A stretch of 64,000 bases of DNA from Marixanthomonas sp. SCSIO 43207 (lineage in GTDB: Bacteria > Bacteroidota > Bacteroidia > Flavobacteriales > Flavobacteriaceae): assembly GCF_019904255.1 (NCBI RefSeq), contig NZ_CP063203.1, forward strand, positions 1,736,001 through 1,800,000. Reading direction: 5' to 3'. The notes beneath the pieces are model-generated. The model saw only the letters and a program-made list of their open reading frames with translations. It was not told where the DNA came from and searched no databases. A program made the position numbers and the translations under genes. Positions 44,401-58,200 of this stretch are shown here, in pieces. Numbering within the stretch: position 1 is the stretch's first letter; each line of letters starts with the position of its first letter.

Positions 44401-45291
44401 GATTATACACATTTAACTGGCGGAACTTGGACTACCGATGATGAAACAAATGCTATGGTTGCAGACCTAATGCATAACTATAAAATAAAAGAAAACGATT
44501 TACAAGGTAGCTTACGTCGTGAGAAGTTTACCATTTCTGTTGGAGATGAATTACCATCAGGAATTTTAAAACTAGCTAAAGTTTACATTGCTAAAAAACG
44601 TAAACTTAAAGTTGGTGATAAGATGGCAGGACGTCACGGTAACAAAGGTATTGTGGCGCGTATTGTTCGTGAAGAAGATATGCCATTCCTAGAAGACGGA
44701 AGCCCTGTAGATATCGTGTTGAACCCACTTGGGGTACCATCACGTATGAATATTGGTCAAATTTATGAAACAGTACTAGGTTGGGCTGGACAAAAGTTAG
44801 GACGCAAATTTGCAACTCCAATTTTTGACGGTGCTACTATAGACCAAATTAATGAACTGACCGATGAAGCCGGAATACCAAGATATGGACACACGCACTT
44901 ATATGACGGAGGAACCGGACAGCGTTTTGATCAACCTGCAACAGTAGGTGTAATCTATATGCTGAAACTAGGTCACATGGTAGATGATAAGATGCACGCA
45001 CGTTCTATTGGACCATACTCATTAATTACACAACAGCCATTAGGTGGTAAAGCACAATTTGGTGGTCAGCGTTTTGGTGAGATGGAAGTTTGGGCACTTG
45101 AAGCTTATGGAGCATCAAGTACATTACGTGAGATATTGACAGTAAAATCTGATGATGTTATTGGTAGAGCCAAAACATACGAAAGTATCGTAAAAGGTGA
45201 AACCATGCCAGAACCAGGTCTCCCAGAATCATTTAACGTGTTAATGCACGAATTAAAAGGATTAGGACTTGACATTAGATTAGAAGAGTAA
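41479..45291 (+). CDS. rpoB: DNA-directed RNA polymerase subunit beta
   Basis: 1270 residues. Conserved blocks in order: [20 protein letters not shown], the rifampicin region [20 protein letters not shown] with [58 protein letters not shown] and [14 protein letters not shown] (each given in segments). The lineage-specific insert region is short. The His, Ser and Leu positions that change in rifampicin-resistant strands appear wild type ([17 protein letters not shown]). It ends 94 bp before rpoC, a gap that contains two hairpins. Confidence 0.98.
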   Translation: MSATQTERLNFSSVQNKPDYPDFLDIQIKSFQDFFQLETKSEERGNEGLYNTFMENFPITDTRNQFVLEFLDYFVDPPRYSIQECIERGLTYSVPLKARLKLYCTDPEHEDFETIVQDVYLGVIPYMTPSGTFCINGAERIVVSQLHRSPGVFFGQSFHANGTKLYSARVIPFKGSWIEFATDINSVMYAYIDRKKKLPVTTLFRAIGFERDKDILEIFDLAEEIKATKTGLKKYLGRKLAARVLKTWHEDFVDEDTGEVVSIERNEIVLDRDTELEKEHIEEILDSGTKTILLHKEDNQQGDYAIIHNTLQKDPTNSEKEAVEHIYRQLRNAEPPDEETARGIINKLFFSDQRYNLGEVGRYRMNKKLGLDIDMEKQVLTKEDIITIVKYLIELINSKAEIDDIDHLSNRRVRTVGEQLSSQFGVGLARMARTIRERMNVRDNEVFTPIDLINAKTLSSVINSFFGTNQLSQFMDQTNPLAEITHKRRLSALGPGGLSRERAGFEVRDVHYTHYGRLCPIETPEGPNIGLISSLSVYAKVNNLGFIETPYRKVEDGKIDLKSEPMYLSAEEEEEKLIAQANIPLKEDGKIDTDRVIARMEGDFPVVEPNTVNYADVAPNQIASISASLIPFLEHDDANRALMGSNMMRQAVPLLRADSPIVGTGLERQVASDSRVLINAEGDGEVEYVDANEITIKYDRTDEERMVSFDSDSKTYQLVKFRKTNQSTSINLKPIVSKGDRVKKGQVLCQGYATEKGELALGRNMKVAFMPWKGYNFEDAIVISERVVREDIFTSIHIDEYSLEVRDTKLGNEELTHDIPNVSEEATKDLDENGMIRVGAEVKPGDILIGKITPKGESDPTPEEKLLRAIFGDKAGDVKDASLKASPSLRGVVIDKKLFARAIKDKRKRAKDKEDISALEISYDAKFDALKDVLVDKLFAIVGGKTAQGVTNDLGETVFPKGKKYTLKMLNAVDDYTHLTGGTWTTDDETNAMVADLMHNYKIKENDLQGSLRREKFTISVGDELPSGILKLAKVYIAKKRKLKVGDKMAGRHGNKGIVARIVREEDMPFLEDGSPVDIVLNPLGVPSRMNIGQIYETVLGWAGQKLGRKFATPIFDGATIDQINELTDEAGIPRYGHTHLYDGGTGQRFDQPATVGVIYMLKLGHMVDDKMHARSIGPYSLITQQPLGGKAQFGGQRFGEMEVWALEAYGASSTLREILTVKSDDVIGRAKTYESIVKGETMPEPGLPESFNVLMHELKGLGLDIRLEE

Positions 45292-45297
45292 TAAACT

Positions 45298-45318
45298 CCC
45301 CCACAAATGTGGGGGTTT
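45298..45318 (+). promoter_or_regulatory. GC-rich hairpin after rpoB
   Basis: CCCCCACA-AA-TGTGGGGG: an 8-bp perfect stem with a minimal 2-nt nominal loop, then TTT. Terminator-like, but rpoC follows; probably partial termination or mRNA stabilisation. Confidence 0.7.
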
Positions 45319-45332
45319 CAAACTCTTTTGCA

Positions 45333-45352
45333 GGGACGCAAAAAATCGTCCC
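45333..45352 (+). promoter_or_regulatory. Second hairpin in the rpoB-rpoC spacer
   Basis: GGGACG (45333-45338) and CGTCCC (45347-45352) pair over 6 bp around an A-rich 8-nt loop. Together with the preceding hairpin it fills most of the spacer. Confidence 0.6.
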
Positions 45353-45385
45353 ATTTCAAACATAACAAGATTAGTACACAGCATT

Positions 45386-48300
45386 ATGGCAAGAAATAAA
45401 GAAAACACAGTTCAGAAATTCAATAAAATTTCTATTGGTTTAGCCTCTCCTGAATCGATTTTGGCAGAATCTCGTGGAGAAGTTTTAAAACCGGAAACGA
45501 TTAACTACCGTACGCACAAGCCGGAGCGTGACGGCCTTTTCTGTGAGCGTATTTTTGGTCCTGTAAAGGATTATGAATGTGCCTGTGGTAAATATAAACG
45601 AATTCGCTACAAAGGTATTGTATGTGACCGTTGTGGTGTAGAGGTAACTGAAAAGAAAGTACGTCGTGATCGCGTAGGGCACATTAACTTAGTAGTTCCC
45701 GTAGCTCACATTTGGTATTTCCGTAGTTTACCAAATAAAATAGGATACCTTCTTGGATTGCCATCTAAGAAGTTGGATATGATTATATATTATGAAAGAT
45801 ATGTTGTTATCCAACCTGGTATCGCTAAAAATGAAGAAGGAGAGCCGCTTCAAAAAATGGACTTCTTAACCGAAGAAGAATATTTAAATGCTCTTGAAGC
45901 AATTCCGGTAGAAAACCAATATTTAGAAGACAGCGATCCAAATAAATTTATTGCAAAAATGGGAGCTGAGTGTTTAATTGAATTGTTACAGCGTATCGAC
46001 CTTGATGCACTTTCTTTTGAATTAAGACACAAAGCAAATAACGAAACCTCAAAACAACGTAAAACCGAAGCATTAAAACGTCTTCAAGTTGTTGAAGCAT
46101 TACGTGAGGCTAATAAAAACCGGGAAAATAAACCCGAATGGATGATTATGAAGGTGGTGCCAATTATACCACCAGAATTACGTCCTTTAGTACCACTTGA
46201 TGGGGGTCGTTTTGCAACTTCAGATTTAAATGATTTATACCGTCGTGTTATTATAAGAAACAATCGTCTTAAGCGATTAATGGAAATTAAAGCTCCAGAA
46301 GTAATTTTACGTAATGAAAAACGTATGCTTCAAGAGTCTGTTGATTCATTATTTGATAACACACGTAAATCATCAGCAGTAAAAACAGATAGTAACCGTC
46401 CACTAAAATCACTTTCAGATTCATTGAAAGGTAAACAAGGACGTTTCCGTCAAAATTTACTTGGTAAACGTGTAGATTACTCGGCACGTTCGGTAATTGT
46501 TGTAGGACCAGAATTAAAACTATTTGAATGTGGTATTCCAAAAGATATGGCTGCCGAACTTTACAAGCCTTTTGTAATTAGAAAATTAATTGAAAGAGGT
46601 ATTGTAAAAACAGTTAAATCTGCTAAGAAAATTATAGATAAAAAAGAACCTGTAGTTTGGGATATACTTGAAAACGTACTTAAAGGACATCCGGTATTAT
46701 TAAACCGTGCTCCTACGTTACACCGTCTAGGTATTCAAGCATTCCAACCTAAATTAATTGAAGGTAAAGCAATCCAATTACACCCATTAGTATGTACGGC
46801 ATTTAACGCCGACTTTGATGGTGACCAGATGGCCGTTCACCTTCCATTGGGACCAGAAGCAATTCTGGAAGCTCAATTATTAATGTTGGCTTCGCACAAT
46901 ATCTTAAATCCAGCTAACGGAAGTCCGGTAGCAGTACCATCTCAGGATATGGTATTAGGTCTTTATTATATGACCAAGCCAAGAAAATCTACAGATGATG
47001 TAAAAGTTAAAGGAGAAGGGTTAACATTCTACTCAGCAGAAGAAGCAGTTATCGCTTACAATGAAAAACGAGTAGATCTTAACGCTGAAATAAAAATAAA
47101 AGCAAAAGACTTTAACGAAAACGGAGAACTGGTATATCAAATTATCGAGACTACTTTAGGTAGAGTGATATTTAATCAAGAGGTGCCAGAAGAAGCAGGT
47201 TACATTAATGAAGTATTAACCAAGAAATCACTACGTGATATTATTGGTAGAATTCTTAAAGTAACTAGTGTACCAAGAACAGCAGCTTTCCTTGATGAAA
47301 TTAAAACATTAGGATACAAATTTGCATTTGAAGGAGGATTGTCTTTCAGTTTAGGAGATATTATTATTCCTGAAGAAAAACTATCTATGATTGAAGATGC
47401 AAACAAACAAGTAGACGGTATTGTAGGAAACTACAATATGGGACTTATTACCAATAACGAGCGTTACAACCAGGTTATTGATATATGGACAGCAACCAAT
47501 GCTGAGTTGACCGAACTTTCTATGAAACGTATTCGGGAAGACCAGCAAGGATTTAACTCTGTGTATATGATGCTTGACTCTGGAGCACGTGGTAGTAAAG
47601 AGCAAATTAGACAGTTAACCGGTATGCGTGGATTGATGGCAAAGCCTAAAAAATCTAACTCTGGCGGTGGTGAGATTATTGAAAACCCAATTCTTTCAAA
47701 CTTTAAAGAAGGACTTTCAATTCTTGAATACTTTATCTCTACTCACGGTGCGCGTAAAGGTCTTGCCGATACCGCACTTAAAACAGCCGATGCAGGTTAC
47801 TTAACCCGTCGTCTAGTAGATGTTTCACAAGACGTTATTATTAATGAAGTAGATTGTGGTACATTAAGAGGTATAGAAGTTTCAGCATTGAAGAAAAATG
47901 AAGAAATAGTTGAAACGTTAGAGGCTAGAATTATTGGTCGTATAGCATTAAACGATGTTATAAACCCACTTACTAAAGAAGTGTTGGCCGTTGCCGGTGA
48001 ACACATTTCAGAAGAGAAAGCCAAAATTATTGGTGACTCTGCTGTAGAAACTGTAGAAGTGCGTTCTCCATTAACGTGTGAAGCTAAAAAAGGAATATGT
48101 TCACAATGTTATGGTCGTAACCTTGCAACCAACAAGATGGTTCAACGAGGAGAGGCTGTAGGTGTTGTAGCCGCTCAGTCAATTGGTGAGCCTGGTACAC
48201 AGTTAACGCTTCGTACCTTCCACGTGGGTGGTATTGCAGGTAACATTTCAGAAGAAAATAAACTTGTTGTTAAATACGACGGTAAAGCTGAAATTGAAGA

Positions 48301-49684
48301 CCTTAAAACTGTAAAAGGTGAAGATGCTGAAGGAAATGAGGTTGATATTGTAATTTCACGTACTTCAGAAATTAAATTGATTGATCCAAAAACAGGTATT
48401 ACTTTAAGTAACAACAACATTCCTTACGGTTCTACACTTTATGTAAAAGATGGTGATAAGCTGAAAGAAGGAGATGTAGTTTGTCAGTGGGATCCATATA
48501 ACGGTGTAATTATTTCAGAGTTTGCAGGTAAGATTAAGTATGAGAATATCGAGCAAGGTGTTACCTACCAAGTTGAAATTGATGAGCAAACAGGATTCCA
48601 AGAAAAGGTAATTTCAGAATCTAGAAATAAAAAGAAAATACCAACACTTCAAATCTTAGGCAAAAAAGACGAAGTAATCCGTTCATACAATTTACCAGTA
48701 GGTGCACACTTAATGGTAGATGACGGTGAAAAGATTAAAATTGGTAAAGTACTTGTAAAAATACCTCGTAAATCATCAAAAGCTGGTGATATTACCGGTG
48801 GTCTTCCACGTGTGACCGAGTTATTTGAAGCACGTAATCCTTCAAATCCTGCTGTAGTAAGTGAGATTGATGGTGTTGTTTCTTTCGGAAAAATTAAACG
48901 TGGTAACCGTGAGATTATCGTTGAGTCTAAGCTAGGCGAAATCAAAAAGTACTTGGTAAAGTTATCTAATCAAATTCTTGTACAAGAAAATGATTATGTA
49001 CGTGCCGGTATGCCACTTTCAGATGGATCTATTACTCCTGAAGATATTTTACGTATTGAAGGACCTTCAGCAGTACAGCAGTACTTAGTAAATGAAGTTC
49101 AAGAAGTATACCGTCTACAAGGTGTAAAAATTAACGATAAGCACTTTGAGGTAGTAGTACGTCAAATGATGCGTAAAGTACGTATTGTTGATAGTGGTGA
49201 CACTACATTCTTAGAAAATCAATTAGCTCATAAAGATGATTTTATTGAAGAAAACGATAAAATCTTCGGAATGAAAGTAGTTGAAAACGCTGGAGATAGT
49301 GATACTTTAAAAGAAGGACAGATTGTAACACCACGTGAGTTACGTGATGAAAACTCAATCTTGAAACGTAATGATAAAGCACTAGTTGAAGCTAGAGATG
49401 CAATTAATGCAACTGCAACTCCTATATTGCAAGGTATTACAAGAGCATCGCTACAAACTAAATCTTTTATCTCTGCGGCTTCCTTCCAGGAAACTACAAA
49501 AGTATTAAACGAAGCTGCTGTAAGCGGTAAAGTTGATACTCTTGAAGGATTGAAAGAGAATGTTATTGTAGGTCATAAAATACCAGCAGGTACCGGAATG
49601 CGTGAATACGATTCTATAATCGTAGGAAGCAAAGAGGAGCTTGAAGAAATGACTCGCGAAAAACAAGAAGTGAATTACAACTAA
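45386..49684 (+). CDS. rpoC: DNA-directed RNA polymerase subunit beta'
   Basis: 1432 residues. Zinc-binding N-terminus with [20 protein letters not shown], the clamp, then [16 protein letters not shown] (about residues 474-489) carrying the three Asp that bind the catalytic Mg2+, the trigger-loop region around [12 protein letters not shown], and the second zinc site [14 protein letters not shown]. Complete, with no unusual inserts visible. It ends with a strong bidirectional-looking terminator before the DUF3467 gene. Confidence 0.98.
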   Translation: MARNKENTVQKFNKISIGLASPESILAESRGEVLKPETINYRTHKPERDGLFCERIFGPVKDYECACGKYKRIRYKGIVCDRCGVEVTEKKVRRDRVGHINLVVPVAHIWYFRSLPNKIGYLLGLPSKKLDMIIYYERYVVIQPGIAKNEEGEPLQKMDFLTEEEYLNALEAIPVENQYLEDSDPNKFIAKMGAECLIELLQRIDLDALSFELRHKANNETSKQRKTEALKRLQVVEALREANKNRENKPEWMIMKVVPIIPPELRPLVPLDGGRFATSDLNDLYRRVIIRNNRLKRLMEIKAPEVILRNEKRMLQESVDSLFDNTRKSSAVKTDSNRPLKSLSDSLKGKQGRFRQNLLGKRVDYSARSVIVVGPELKLFECGIPKDMAAELYKPFVIRKLIERGIVKTVKSAKKIIDKKEPVVWDILENVLKGHPVLLNRAPTLHRLGIQAFQPKLIEGKAIQLHPLVCTAFNADFDGDQMAVHLPLGPEAILEAQLLMLASHNILNPANGSPVAVPSQDMVLGLYYMTKPRKSTDDVKVKGEGLTFYSAEEAVIAYNEKRVDLNAEIKIKAKDFNENGELVYQIIETTLGRVIFNQEVPEEAGYINEVLTKKSLRDIIGRILKVTSVPRTAAFLDEIKTLGYKFAFEGGLSFSLGDIIIPEEKLSMIEDANKQVDGIVGNYNMGLITNNERYNQVIDIWTATNAELTELSMKRIREDQQGFNSVYMMLDSGARGSKEQIRQLTGMRGLMAKPKKSNSGGGEIIENPILSNFKEGLSILEYFISTHGARKGLADTALKTADAGYLTRRLVDVSQDVIINEVDCGTLRGIEVSALKKNEEIVETLEARIIGRIALNDVINPLTKEVLAVAGEHISEEKAKIIGDSAVETVEVRSPLTCEAKKGICSQCYGRNLATNKMVQRGEAVGVVAAQSIGEPGTQLTLRTFHVGGIAGNISEENKLVVKYDGKAEIEDLKTVKGEDAEGNEVDIVISRTSEIKLIDPKTGITLSNNNIPYGSTLYVKDGDKLKEGDVVCQWDPYNGVIISEFAGKIKYENIEQGVTYQVEIDEQTGFQEKVISESRNKKKIPTLQILGKKDEVIRSYNLPVGAHLMVDDGEKIKIGKVLVKIPRKSSKAGDITGGLPRVTELFEARNPSNPAVVSEIDGVVSFGKIKRGNREIIVESKLGEIKKYLVKLSNQILVQENDYVRAGMPLSDGSITPEDILRIEGPSAVQQYLVNEVQEVYRLQGVKINDKHFEVVVRQMMRKVRIVDSGDTTFLENQLAHKDDFIEENDKIFGMKVVENAGDSDTLKEGQIVTPRELRDENSILKRNDKALVEARDAINATATPILQGITRASLQTKSFISAASFQETTKVLNEAAVSGKVDTLEGLKENVIVGHKIPAGTGMREYDSIIVGSKEELEEMTREKQEVNYN

Positions 49685-49707
49685 TACGTTGTATTATATA
49701 CATAAGT

Positions 49708-49743
49708 AAAGAAAAATCCCGTTCAAACGGGATTTTTCTTTTA
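49708..49743 (+). terminator. Intrinsic terminator after rpoC
   Basis: AAAGAAAAATCCCGTT pairs with ACGGGATTTTTCTTT around a CAA loop, at least 14 bp, with a T-rich 3' arm. Ends the ribosomal/RNA polymerase operon. Confidence 0.88.
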
Positions 49744-49816
49744 TATTTAGTTATCAATAATCATTTATGTGGCTTTGTTAAGTAAAGCTACAAACATTAA
49801 TAAGAGATTTAAACCT

Positions 49817-50134
49817 ATGTCAGACGATAAAAAAAAGCAAAAGCAAGGACAAATAAATATAGAACTAGATGAGAGTACAGCGCAAGGTATTTACAGCAAC
49901 TTGGCTATAATCAATCACTCCCAATCTGAATTTATAGTAGATTTTGTTAGTATTATGCCGGGTGTGCCTAAAAGTAAAGTAAAGTCTAGAATAATATTAA
50001 CGCCTCAACATGCAAAAAGACTTTTGAGAGCGTTAAATGATAACATTCAACGATTTGAGAAAGCGCACGGTGAAGTAGAAGAACAAGAACAACCTACTAT
50101 GCCTTTAAATTTTGGCCCTACTGGTGAGGCTTAA
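49817..50134 (+). CDS. DUF3467 family protein
   Basis: 105 residues from the ATG at 49817 (MSDDKKKQ); a frame open further upstream (49769) lies in non-conserved sequence. The core QINIELDESTAQGIYSNLAI, then HSQSEFIVDFVSIMPGVPK and SRIILTPQHAKRLLRAL, defines DUF3467, a small family found next to rpoC in Bacteroidota and Chlorobi. Function unknown. The fold is probably a small beta-sandwich resembling DUF2887-like or chaperone domains, but this is a guess from strand pattern only. Confidence 0.88.
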   Translation: MSDDKKKQKQGQINIELDESTAQGIYSNLAIINHSQSEFIVDFVSIMPGVPKSKVKSRIILTPQHAKRLLRALNDNIQRFEKAHGEVEEQEQPTMPLNFGPTGEA

Positions 50135-50162
50135 TTGAACAGATTATAAGTATTAAAGTACC

Positions 50163-51749
50163 CTACTTAAATTCGCTTACAAAATGCAATTTTATGTTAG
50201 GGTATTTTGTTTGTGTCATTTGTAAAGTAAAGGCAGAATCTGCAAAGAACACCAATTGGTTTCTTTTGTCTTTTGCCAAAAACTTTGCTTTTACACGCTT
50301 AAATTCTTTAAATTCTTCGCTTTTAGGATCTTTTGGTTCAACCCAACATGCTTTATGTACGTTAAGGTTCTCATAGCGACAAGAAGCTCCATATTCGTGC
50401 TCCAATCGATATTGAATTACTTCAAATTGAAGAGCACCTACAGTTCCTATTACTTTTCTTCCGTTTAATTCTAAGGTGAATAGTTGTGCAACCCCTTCAT
50501 CCATCAATTGATCAATCCCTTTTTCTAGTTGCTTGCTTTTCATAGGGTCTGCATTATTGATGTACTTAAAATGTTCTGGAGAAAAGCTGGGAATACCTTT
50601 ATATTGCATTTCTTCACCTTCTGTAAGGGTGTCACCAATTTTAAAATTACCTGTATCGTGAAGGCCTACAATATCACCTGGATAAGAAATGTCTACAATT
50701 TGTTTTTTTTCTGCAAAAAATGCATTGGGGCTAGAAAATTTAAGTTTTTTTCCATTTCTCACGTGTAAATATGGAGTGTTGCGTTCAAAGGTACCAGATA
50801 CAATTTTTACAAATGCAAGACGGTCACGATGCTTAGGGTCCATATTTGCGTGTATTTTAAACACAAAACCTGTAAAATCTTTTTCATCTGGTTTTACTAA
50901 GCGAGTATCACTTTCTTTTGGTCTTGGTTTTGGGGCAATTTCTACAAAACAATCTAATAACTCGCGTACCCCAAAATTATTTAAGGCGGAACCAAAGAAA
51001 ACGGGTTGTAGTTCTCCATTAAGATATTCTTCTCGATTAAATGTAGGGTAAATATCAACAAGTTCTAGTTCTTCTCTAAGTGTTTCAGCAGATTCGCTTC
51101 CTATTAATTCATCGAGTTGTGGATTGCTTAAATCCTCAATTTCAATAGTTTCTTCAATGTTTTTTCGGCTACTGCCACTAAAAAGGTTTACATTTTTTTC
51201 CCAGATATTATAGATTCCTTTAAAATCATATCCCATTCCAATTGGAAAACTCAATGGGGTAACGCGTAGGTTTAATTTTTGCTCAATTTCGTCTAATAAT
51301 TCAAATGCGTCTTTACCTTCACGATCCATTTTATTAATAAAAACAATCATGGGTATGTTACGCATTCTACAAACTTCAACAAGTTTTTCGGTTTGAGCTT
51401 CAACACCTTTTGCTACGTCTATTACAACAATAACACTATCTACTGCTGTAAGTGTTCTAAACGTGTCTTCTGCAAAGTCTTTGTGACCGGGAGTGTCTAG
51501 AATATTAATTTTAATTCCTTCATATTCAAACGCTAATACAGATGTAGCAACTGATATACCACGTTGCCTTTCAATCTCCATAAAGTCACTTGTGGCTCCC
51601 TTTTTAATTTTATTACTTTTTACGGCTCCAGCTTCTTGAATTGCACCTCCAAAGAGTAATAATTTTTCGGTTAAAGTGGTTTTACCTGCATCTGGGTGAG
51701 AGATAATTCCAAAGGTTCTTCTGCGTTCTATTTCCCGTTTAATTGACAT
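50163..51749 (-). CDS. prfC: Peptide chain release factor 3
   Basis: 528 residues. GTPase motifs [18 protein letters not shown] (G1), QRGISVATS (switch I), [12 protein letters not shown] (G3) and [11 protein letters not shown] (G4), then domain 2 with [12 protein letters not shown] and the RF3-specific C-terminus with [20 protein letters not shown]3 recycles RF1/RF2 after termination. Convergent with the DUF3467 gene (28 bp between stops); preceded by its own -7 box. Confidence 0.96.
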   Translation of the reverse strand: MSIKREIERRRTFGIISHPDAGKTTLTEKLLLFGGAIQEAGAVKSNKIKKGATSDFMEIERQRGISVATSVLAFEYEGIKINILDTPGHKDFAEDTFRTLTAVDSVIVVIDVAKGVEAQTEKLVEVCRMRNIPMIVFINKMDREGKDAFELLDEIEQKLNLRVTPLSFPIGMGYDFKGIYNIWEKNVNLFSGSSRKNIEETIEIEDLSNPQLDELIGSESAETLREELELVDIYPTFNREEYLNGELQPVFFGSALNNFGVRELLDCFVEIAPKPRPKESDTRLVKPDEKDFTGFVFKIHANMDPKHRDRLAFVKIVSGTFERNTPYLHVRNGKKLKFSSPNAFFAEKKQIVDISYPGDIVGLHDTGNFKIGDTLTEGEEMQYKGIPSFSPEHFKYINNADPMKSKQLEKGIDQLMDEGVAQLFTLELNGRKVIGTVGALQFEVIQYRLEHEYGASCRYENLNVHKACWVEPKDPKSEEFKEFKRVKAKFLAKDKRNQLVFFADSAFTLQMTQTKYPNIKLHFVSEFK

Positions 51750-51772
51750 GGATTGATTTCTAAATTTGATGG

Positions 51773-51780
51773 CAAAGATA
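51773..51780 (-). promoter_or_regulatory. Predicted -7 box TATCTTTG for prfC
   Basis: Complementary strand, perfect TAnnTTTG, 23 bp before the ATG. No TTG at -33. Confidence 0.5.
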
Positions 51781-52232
51781 CGTGTTTTTAAAGTAGTTTT
51801 TTAGGGTGTTTTAAAGAGTTTTAAAAACAAAAATTCCCACAAAATAAAACGCTCTCATCCTAGTGAAAACCGATATTCTACGTAGTTATACGTATATATG
51901 TTTCCTACAAAAAAAAGGGTTAAAAAGTAAAAAATATTGTAGTTCACCGAGAATATTCAACATTTAGGCTAATAGTTGCTTTTTAGTAAGACTTTAACAT
52001 TTTTTCCTACGTATCTTAGCACTCAGAAAGCGATTAAGTAATCTATTGTGATGGTTCATTTATATACCAATAATTTTAGATATTCCTCTACTGAATTTCG
52101 TTTTATCCAAATCAAATTAATAATGTAACCTATAGAGTTGAAAGGATGATGTTCTTTTGCTAGAAGTTATTTTAATGAAGATTTAAGTTATAGTTAATGA
52201 TAAAATTATGAATACTAATAAAATTCAAGCTT
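51781..52232. other. 452-bp intergenic region upstream of the giant surface protein gene
   Basis: No convincing gene. It contains three TACGTA palindromic hexamers at 51879-51884, 51889-51894 and 52008-52013 (the first two as CTACGTAG and TATACGTATA), a near-consensus -7 box TATCTTAG at 52012-52019, and otherwise AT-rich sequence. If that box is used, the giant gene has a leader of about 200 nt. A 25-codon ORF at 52051-52128 has no support. Confidence 0.6.
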
Positions 52233-55200
52233 ATGTATAAAATAATTACTAAATTATTTACTTCTGATAAGAGGTTTTTAATAGGTCTCATTTTAATAGT
52301 TTGCTTGGGTAGTCAAGGATTTGCTCAGGTGAAAACCTCTACAGATGAGGGAGAAGTAGTATTACCTTATACTCAAGAGTATTTGGATCAATACAATGCA
52401 GAATTAGACAAAAAGGCTGCTAAGCATAATACCTTGTTTCGTTCTAAATCTAAAGCACAAGCGTTGCATAACCATTCAGAATCTAGAAATGTAGGTGGTT
52501 GTAACTTGATTACGTGTGGTTCTTTTGAAAAAGGGGATGTAAGCGGAGGAACTTTTCGTACTGCTATTGGTGGAACAAATGGTCAATATCAAGCAGATGC
52601 AAGATATACGTGTTGGGATGATAACGGTACAGTAGATTGGTCTGAAGGACAATATATTTCATATTCAACAACAAATTCAAACTCAGTTTATCCAGGTATA
52701 ATTGAGCCTTCAACTTATGATGGAGGCGGTTTTGCTATATTTTCGTTTAGAAATGAATCTATAGAGCAAACATTATCTGTTATACCAAATACTGTATATA
52801 CGGTATGTTTTGAAATAGCTGTTATACCTCGTTATGCTACAGTAAATAATAATAATAATGGTGGGCAAATTTTGGAGTATAGACCAAATTTACAATTTGG
52901 TGTTAGAAACGGAGCTGTTGTGGTTAGCGATCCACTTACTTATACAGATGATGACCTTATTCAACATCCTACAAGTGATTTTCCATCTAGATTATCTTTC
53001 TCTACTACGGGACCAAACCAAAACCCTGGAGGATGGACTGAAATAAACCCATATTGGGAAAACAGATGTATAACTTTTAGAACGGGACCTTCAGCAAATT
53101 CTGTAGAGGTGTTTTATAAAACCGGAAACCCGGGAGAATCTGTAGTTTTAGTAGACGGTTTAAGACTGTCTGTTGAAGGTTATGCAAACTCTCCAGAACT
53201 TTCTGTTACTGCAAAAACGTATTGCGAACCTACTCAGGTTCAGCTGAATAGTTTTGTTACGTCTACAACACCTACTGGTGCTGAATTGAGATGGAGTGCT
53301 AATGCAGATTTAAGTAACCCTCTTCCTAGTAATCCTACAGTAACAACTCCTGGTGAGTGGTATGCTTATTATTATAATCCAGATTTAGGATGTACTTCGC
53401 CTTCGCGAAAACTTACATTAACTAATTCTGATATAGCTATCACAAATACTAAGAAAGATGTTACTTGTTTTGAAGGTAATGATGGAGAAATCGATATAAC
53501 TGTAACTGGAGGATCTTCGTCTTATACATATGCTTGGACAACTAATGATGGTAGTGGCTTAAACCCTACAGCAGAAGATCAAACGGGATTAACTGCAGGA
53601 ACTTATAAAGTAACTGTAGATGACGGTATATGTACCATTGATAAAACTATTGTGATAACTCAACCCGATCAAATTGATGTTGAGGCCAATGAATATAATC
53701 CATTATGTGATAATGGAAATGAAATTGTTTTAACAGGAGTACCAACAAACTCAAACGGTGAATGGACCGGAACCAATGTTGTAGATAATGGAGATGGTAC
53801 GGCAAGCTTTGATCCTTCTGGATTGAGTGGAACTATTACAGTGACTTATACCTACACAGACGGAAACAATTGTACAAATAGTGATACAGCAGACATTGTA
53901 ATCAATGAATCTCCAGAGGCACCGATAAGTAACGGTGATATTGCAGAATGTAAAGAAGAAATTACACAAACACTTGATGCAAATGATGCAATTTCAGCAG
54001 CACCTGGTACTAGTATTGTTTGGTATACAGATGCTACCGGTAACTCAGTAGTTAACAATCCTATTCTTAATTCGGTAGGAACGGTTACCTATTATGCTGA
54101 AGCGATAAGTAATACAGGATCTTGTTCTAGTTCAGATAGAACAGCAGTTACTTTAACTATTTATAACTGTTCTATTTCAATTGAGAAAACAGCAAGTCCT
54201 AATAATACTCAAAATTGTAACACTATCGCTCCAGGTGAAATGATAACCTACACTTTTAAGGTTACAAACCTAGGAGACGTTGCAATAAATGACATTGAAG
54301 TAAACGATCCATTAATAGATACTGTAAACCCAGTACCAGGTCCAAACGGTGGTGACACAAATAATAACGGAATTTTAGACGTAGGAGAAGAGTGGACTTA
54401 TGAAGCAAGTTATGAGGTAACTCAACAAAATATTATTGATGGTCAAGTTGAAAATACTGCAACTGTCGATGGTACAGTTACTGGTTCATCAGCTTCTTAC
54501 AATGTAACAGATACAGATTCAGTAACTGTAACACTTTGTCAAGATGCTGAAATATCTATTGTAAAATCAAGTACTAGTGAATCTCAAAATTGTCTTGACC
54601 TTAATGTTGATGATACCATTGATTATAAATTTGAAGTAACAAATGAAGGCGATGTTGATATCACGAATGTAGAAGTTATCGATCCATTATTCCAAGCTCC
54701 AAATCCTGTAGTTTCAATTACATTGGCTTCTGGAGATATAAATAATGATAATATATTAAATGTTGGTGAAGTATGGATGTTTGAAGCAACTTATACAGTA
54801 GATCAAGATGATATTGATGCTGGTCAAGTAGAAAATACAGCAAGTGTAAATGGAGAAACCGGATTAGGTTCAGTAAATGATACTAGTAACACTATTACAA
54901 TTCCTATTTGTCAAGACGCATCGATAGCATTGATTAAGGAATCAGATATACAGATTGATCCGAACACGGGTTGTTACGAAGGAGAAGTAGGGGAGACGAT
55001 CACCTATAGCTTCAAAGTAAAGAACACAGGAGATGTAACATTAACCAATGTGATGGTAACCGATTTAGTAGGCGGTGTAACGATGAGCGGTGTACCTATT
55101 GCTAGTTTAGCACCGGGAGCAGAAGACACCACTACCTTCACAGCGAGTTATGAATTAACCCAAGCTGATATAGATGCAGGATCATTTACCAACCGAGCGT

Positions 55201-58200
55201 TAGCCACAGGAACGCCACCAATCGGTGATGATGTAACCGATGAGTCAGACGACACGAGTTATACAGAAAACGGCGATACGGTAGTACCGCTATGTCAGAA
55301 TGCATCGATAGCATTGATTAAGGAATCAGATATACAGATTGATCCGAACACGGGTTGTTACGGAGGAGAAGTAGGGGAGACGATCACCTATAGCTTCAAA
55401 GTAAAGAACACAGGAGATGTAACATTAACCAATGTGATGGTAACCGATTTAGTAGGCGGTGTAACGATGAGCGGTGTACCTATTGCTAGTTTAGCACCGG
55501 GAGCAGAAGACACCACTACCTTCACAGCGAGTTATGAATTAACCCAAGCTGATATAGATGCAGGATCATTTACCAACCGAGCGTTAGCCACAGGAACGCC
55601 ACCAATCGGTGATGATGTAACCGATGAGTCAGACGACACGAGTTATACAGAAAACGGCGATACGGTAGTACCGCTATGTCAGAATGCATCGATAGCATTG
55701 ATTAAGGAATCAGATATACAGATTGATCCGAACACGGGTTGTTACGGAGGAGAAGTAGGGGAGACGATCACCTATAGCTTCAAAGTAAAGAACACAGGAG
55801 ATGTAACATTAACCAATGTGATGGTAACCGATTTAGTAGGCGGTGTAACGATGAGCGGTGTACCTATTGCTAGTTTAGCACCGGGAGCAGAAGACACCAC
55901 TACCTTCACAGCGAGTTATGAATTAACCCAAGCTGATATAGATGCAGGATCATTTACCAACCGAGCGTTAGCCATAGGAACGCCACCAATCGGTGATGAT
56001 GTAACCGATGAGTCAGACGACACGAGTTATACAGAAAACGGCGATACGGTAGTACCGCTATGTCAGAATGCATCGATAGCATTGATTAAGGAATCAGATA
56101 TACAGATTGATCCGAACACGGGTTGTTACGGAGGAGAAGTAGGGGAGACGATCACCTATAGCTTCAAAGTAAAGAACACAGGAGATGTAACATTAACCAA
56201 TGTGATGGTAACCGATTTAGTAGGCGGTGTAACGATGAGCGGTGTACCTATTGCTAGTTTAGCACCGGGAGCAGAAGACACCACTACCTTCACAGCGAGT
56301 TATGAATTAACCCAAGCTGATATAGATGCAGGATCATTTACCAACCGAGCGTTAGCCACAGGAACGCCACCAATCGGTGATGATGTAACCGATGAGTCAG
56401 ACGACACGAGTTATACAGAAAACGGCGATACGGTAGTACCGCTATGTCAGAATGCATCGATAGCATTGATTAAGGAATCAGATATACAGATTGATCCGAA
56501 CACGGGTTGTTACGGAGGAGAAGTAGGGGAAACGATCACCTATAGCTTCAAAGTAAAGAACACAGGAGATGTAACATTAACCAATGTGATGGTAACCGAT
56601 TTAGTAGGCGGTGTAACGATGAGCGGTGTACCTATTGCTAGTTTAGCACCGGGAGCAGAAGACACCACTACCTTCACAGCGAGTTATGAATTAACCCAAG
56701 CTGATATAGATGCAGGATCATTTACCAACCGAGCGTTAGCCACAGGAACGCCACCAATCGGTGATGATGTAACCGATGAGTCAGACGACACGAGTTATAC
56801 AGAAAACGGCGATACGGTAGTACCGCTATGTCAAGACGCAATTATTGCGATTGTAAAAGAGAGCAGTTATGATGACGGAGGAGATTGTTCACAACCAGGT
56901 GAAGAGATTAACTACACGTTTACGGTAACCAACGAAGGCAACGTAAGTTTATCAAACATAGTAGTAACCGATCCATTATTAGCGAGTATTTCTGGACCAA
57001 CCGGTGATACCGATGGAGATGGTGAGTTAGATGTAACAGAGACTTGGGAGTATACAGGAGTGTATGCTATCACTCAAGAAGATATTGACAACGGTCAAGT
57101 AGATAACCAAGCTATGGTAGAAGGAACAGCACCAGATGACACAGTAGTAGGAGACGATTCAGGAAGTACAATAAGTACTGATGAAATCACAACCACAATG
57201 TTATGTCAGAGTCCAGCAATTGCAATTGTAAAAGAGAGCAGTTATGATGATGGAGGAGATTGTTCACAACCAGGTGAAGAGATCAACTACACGTTTACAG
57301 TAACCAACGAAGGCAACGTAAGTTTATCAAACATAGAAGTAACAGATCCATTATTAGCGAGTATTTCTGGACCAACCGGTGATACCGATGGAGATGGTGA
57401 GTTAGATGTAACAGAGACTTGGGAGTATACAGGAGTGTATGCTATCACTCAAGAAGATATTGACAACGGTCAAGTAGATAACCAAGCTATGGTAGAAGGA
57501 ACAGCACCAGATGACACAGTAGTAGGAGACGATTCAGGAAGTACAATAAGTACTGATGAAATCACAACCACAATGTTATGTCAGAGTCCAGCAATTGCAA
57601 TTGTAAAAGAGAGCAGTTATGATGATGGAGGAGATTGTTCACAACCAGGTGAAGAGATCAACTACACGTTTACAGTAACCAACGAAGGCAACGTAAGTTT
57701 ATCAAACATAGAAGTAACAGATCCATTATTAGCGAGTATTTCTGGACCAACCGGTGATACCGATGGAGATGGTGAGTTAGATGTAACAGAGACTTGGGAG
57801 TATACAGGAGTGTATGCTATCACTCAAGAAGATATTGACAACGGTCAAGTAGATAACCAAGCTATGGTAGAAGGAACAGCACCAGATGACACAGTAGTAG
57901 GAGACGATTCAGGAAGTACAATAAGTACTGATGAAATCACAACCACAATGTTATGTCAGAGTCCAGCAATTGCAATTGTAAAAGAGAGCAGTTATGATGA
58001 TGGAGGAGATTGTTCACAACCAGGTGAAGAGATCAACTACACGTTTACAGTAACCAACGAAGGCAACGTAAGTTTATCAAACATAGAAGTAACCGATCCA
58101 TTATTAGCGAGTATTTCTGGACCAACCGGTGATACCGATGGAGATGGTGAGTTAGATGTAACAGAGACTTGGGAGTATACAGGAGTGTATGCTATCACTC

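Noticed and set aside
45485-48945. Numerous 60-100-codon minus-strand frames in rpoB and rpoC
   Set aside because: Shadows of strongly biased coding sequence; none has a plausible start region or family signature.
52051-52128. 25-codon ORF in the leader of the giant gene
   Set aside because: No recognisable domain, no promoter or conservation evidence; too short to support.
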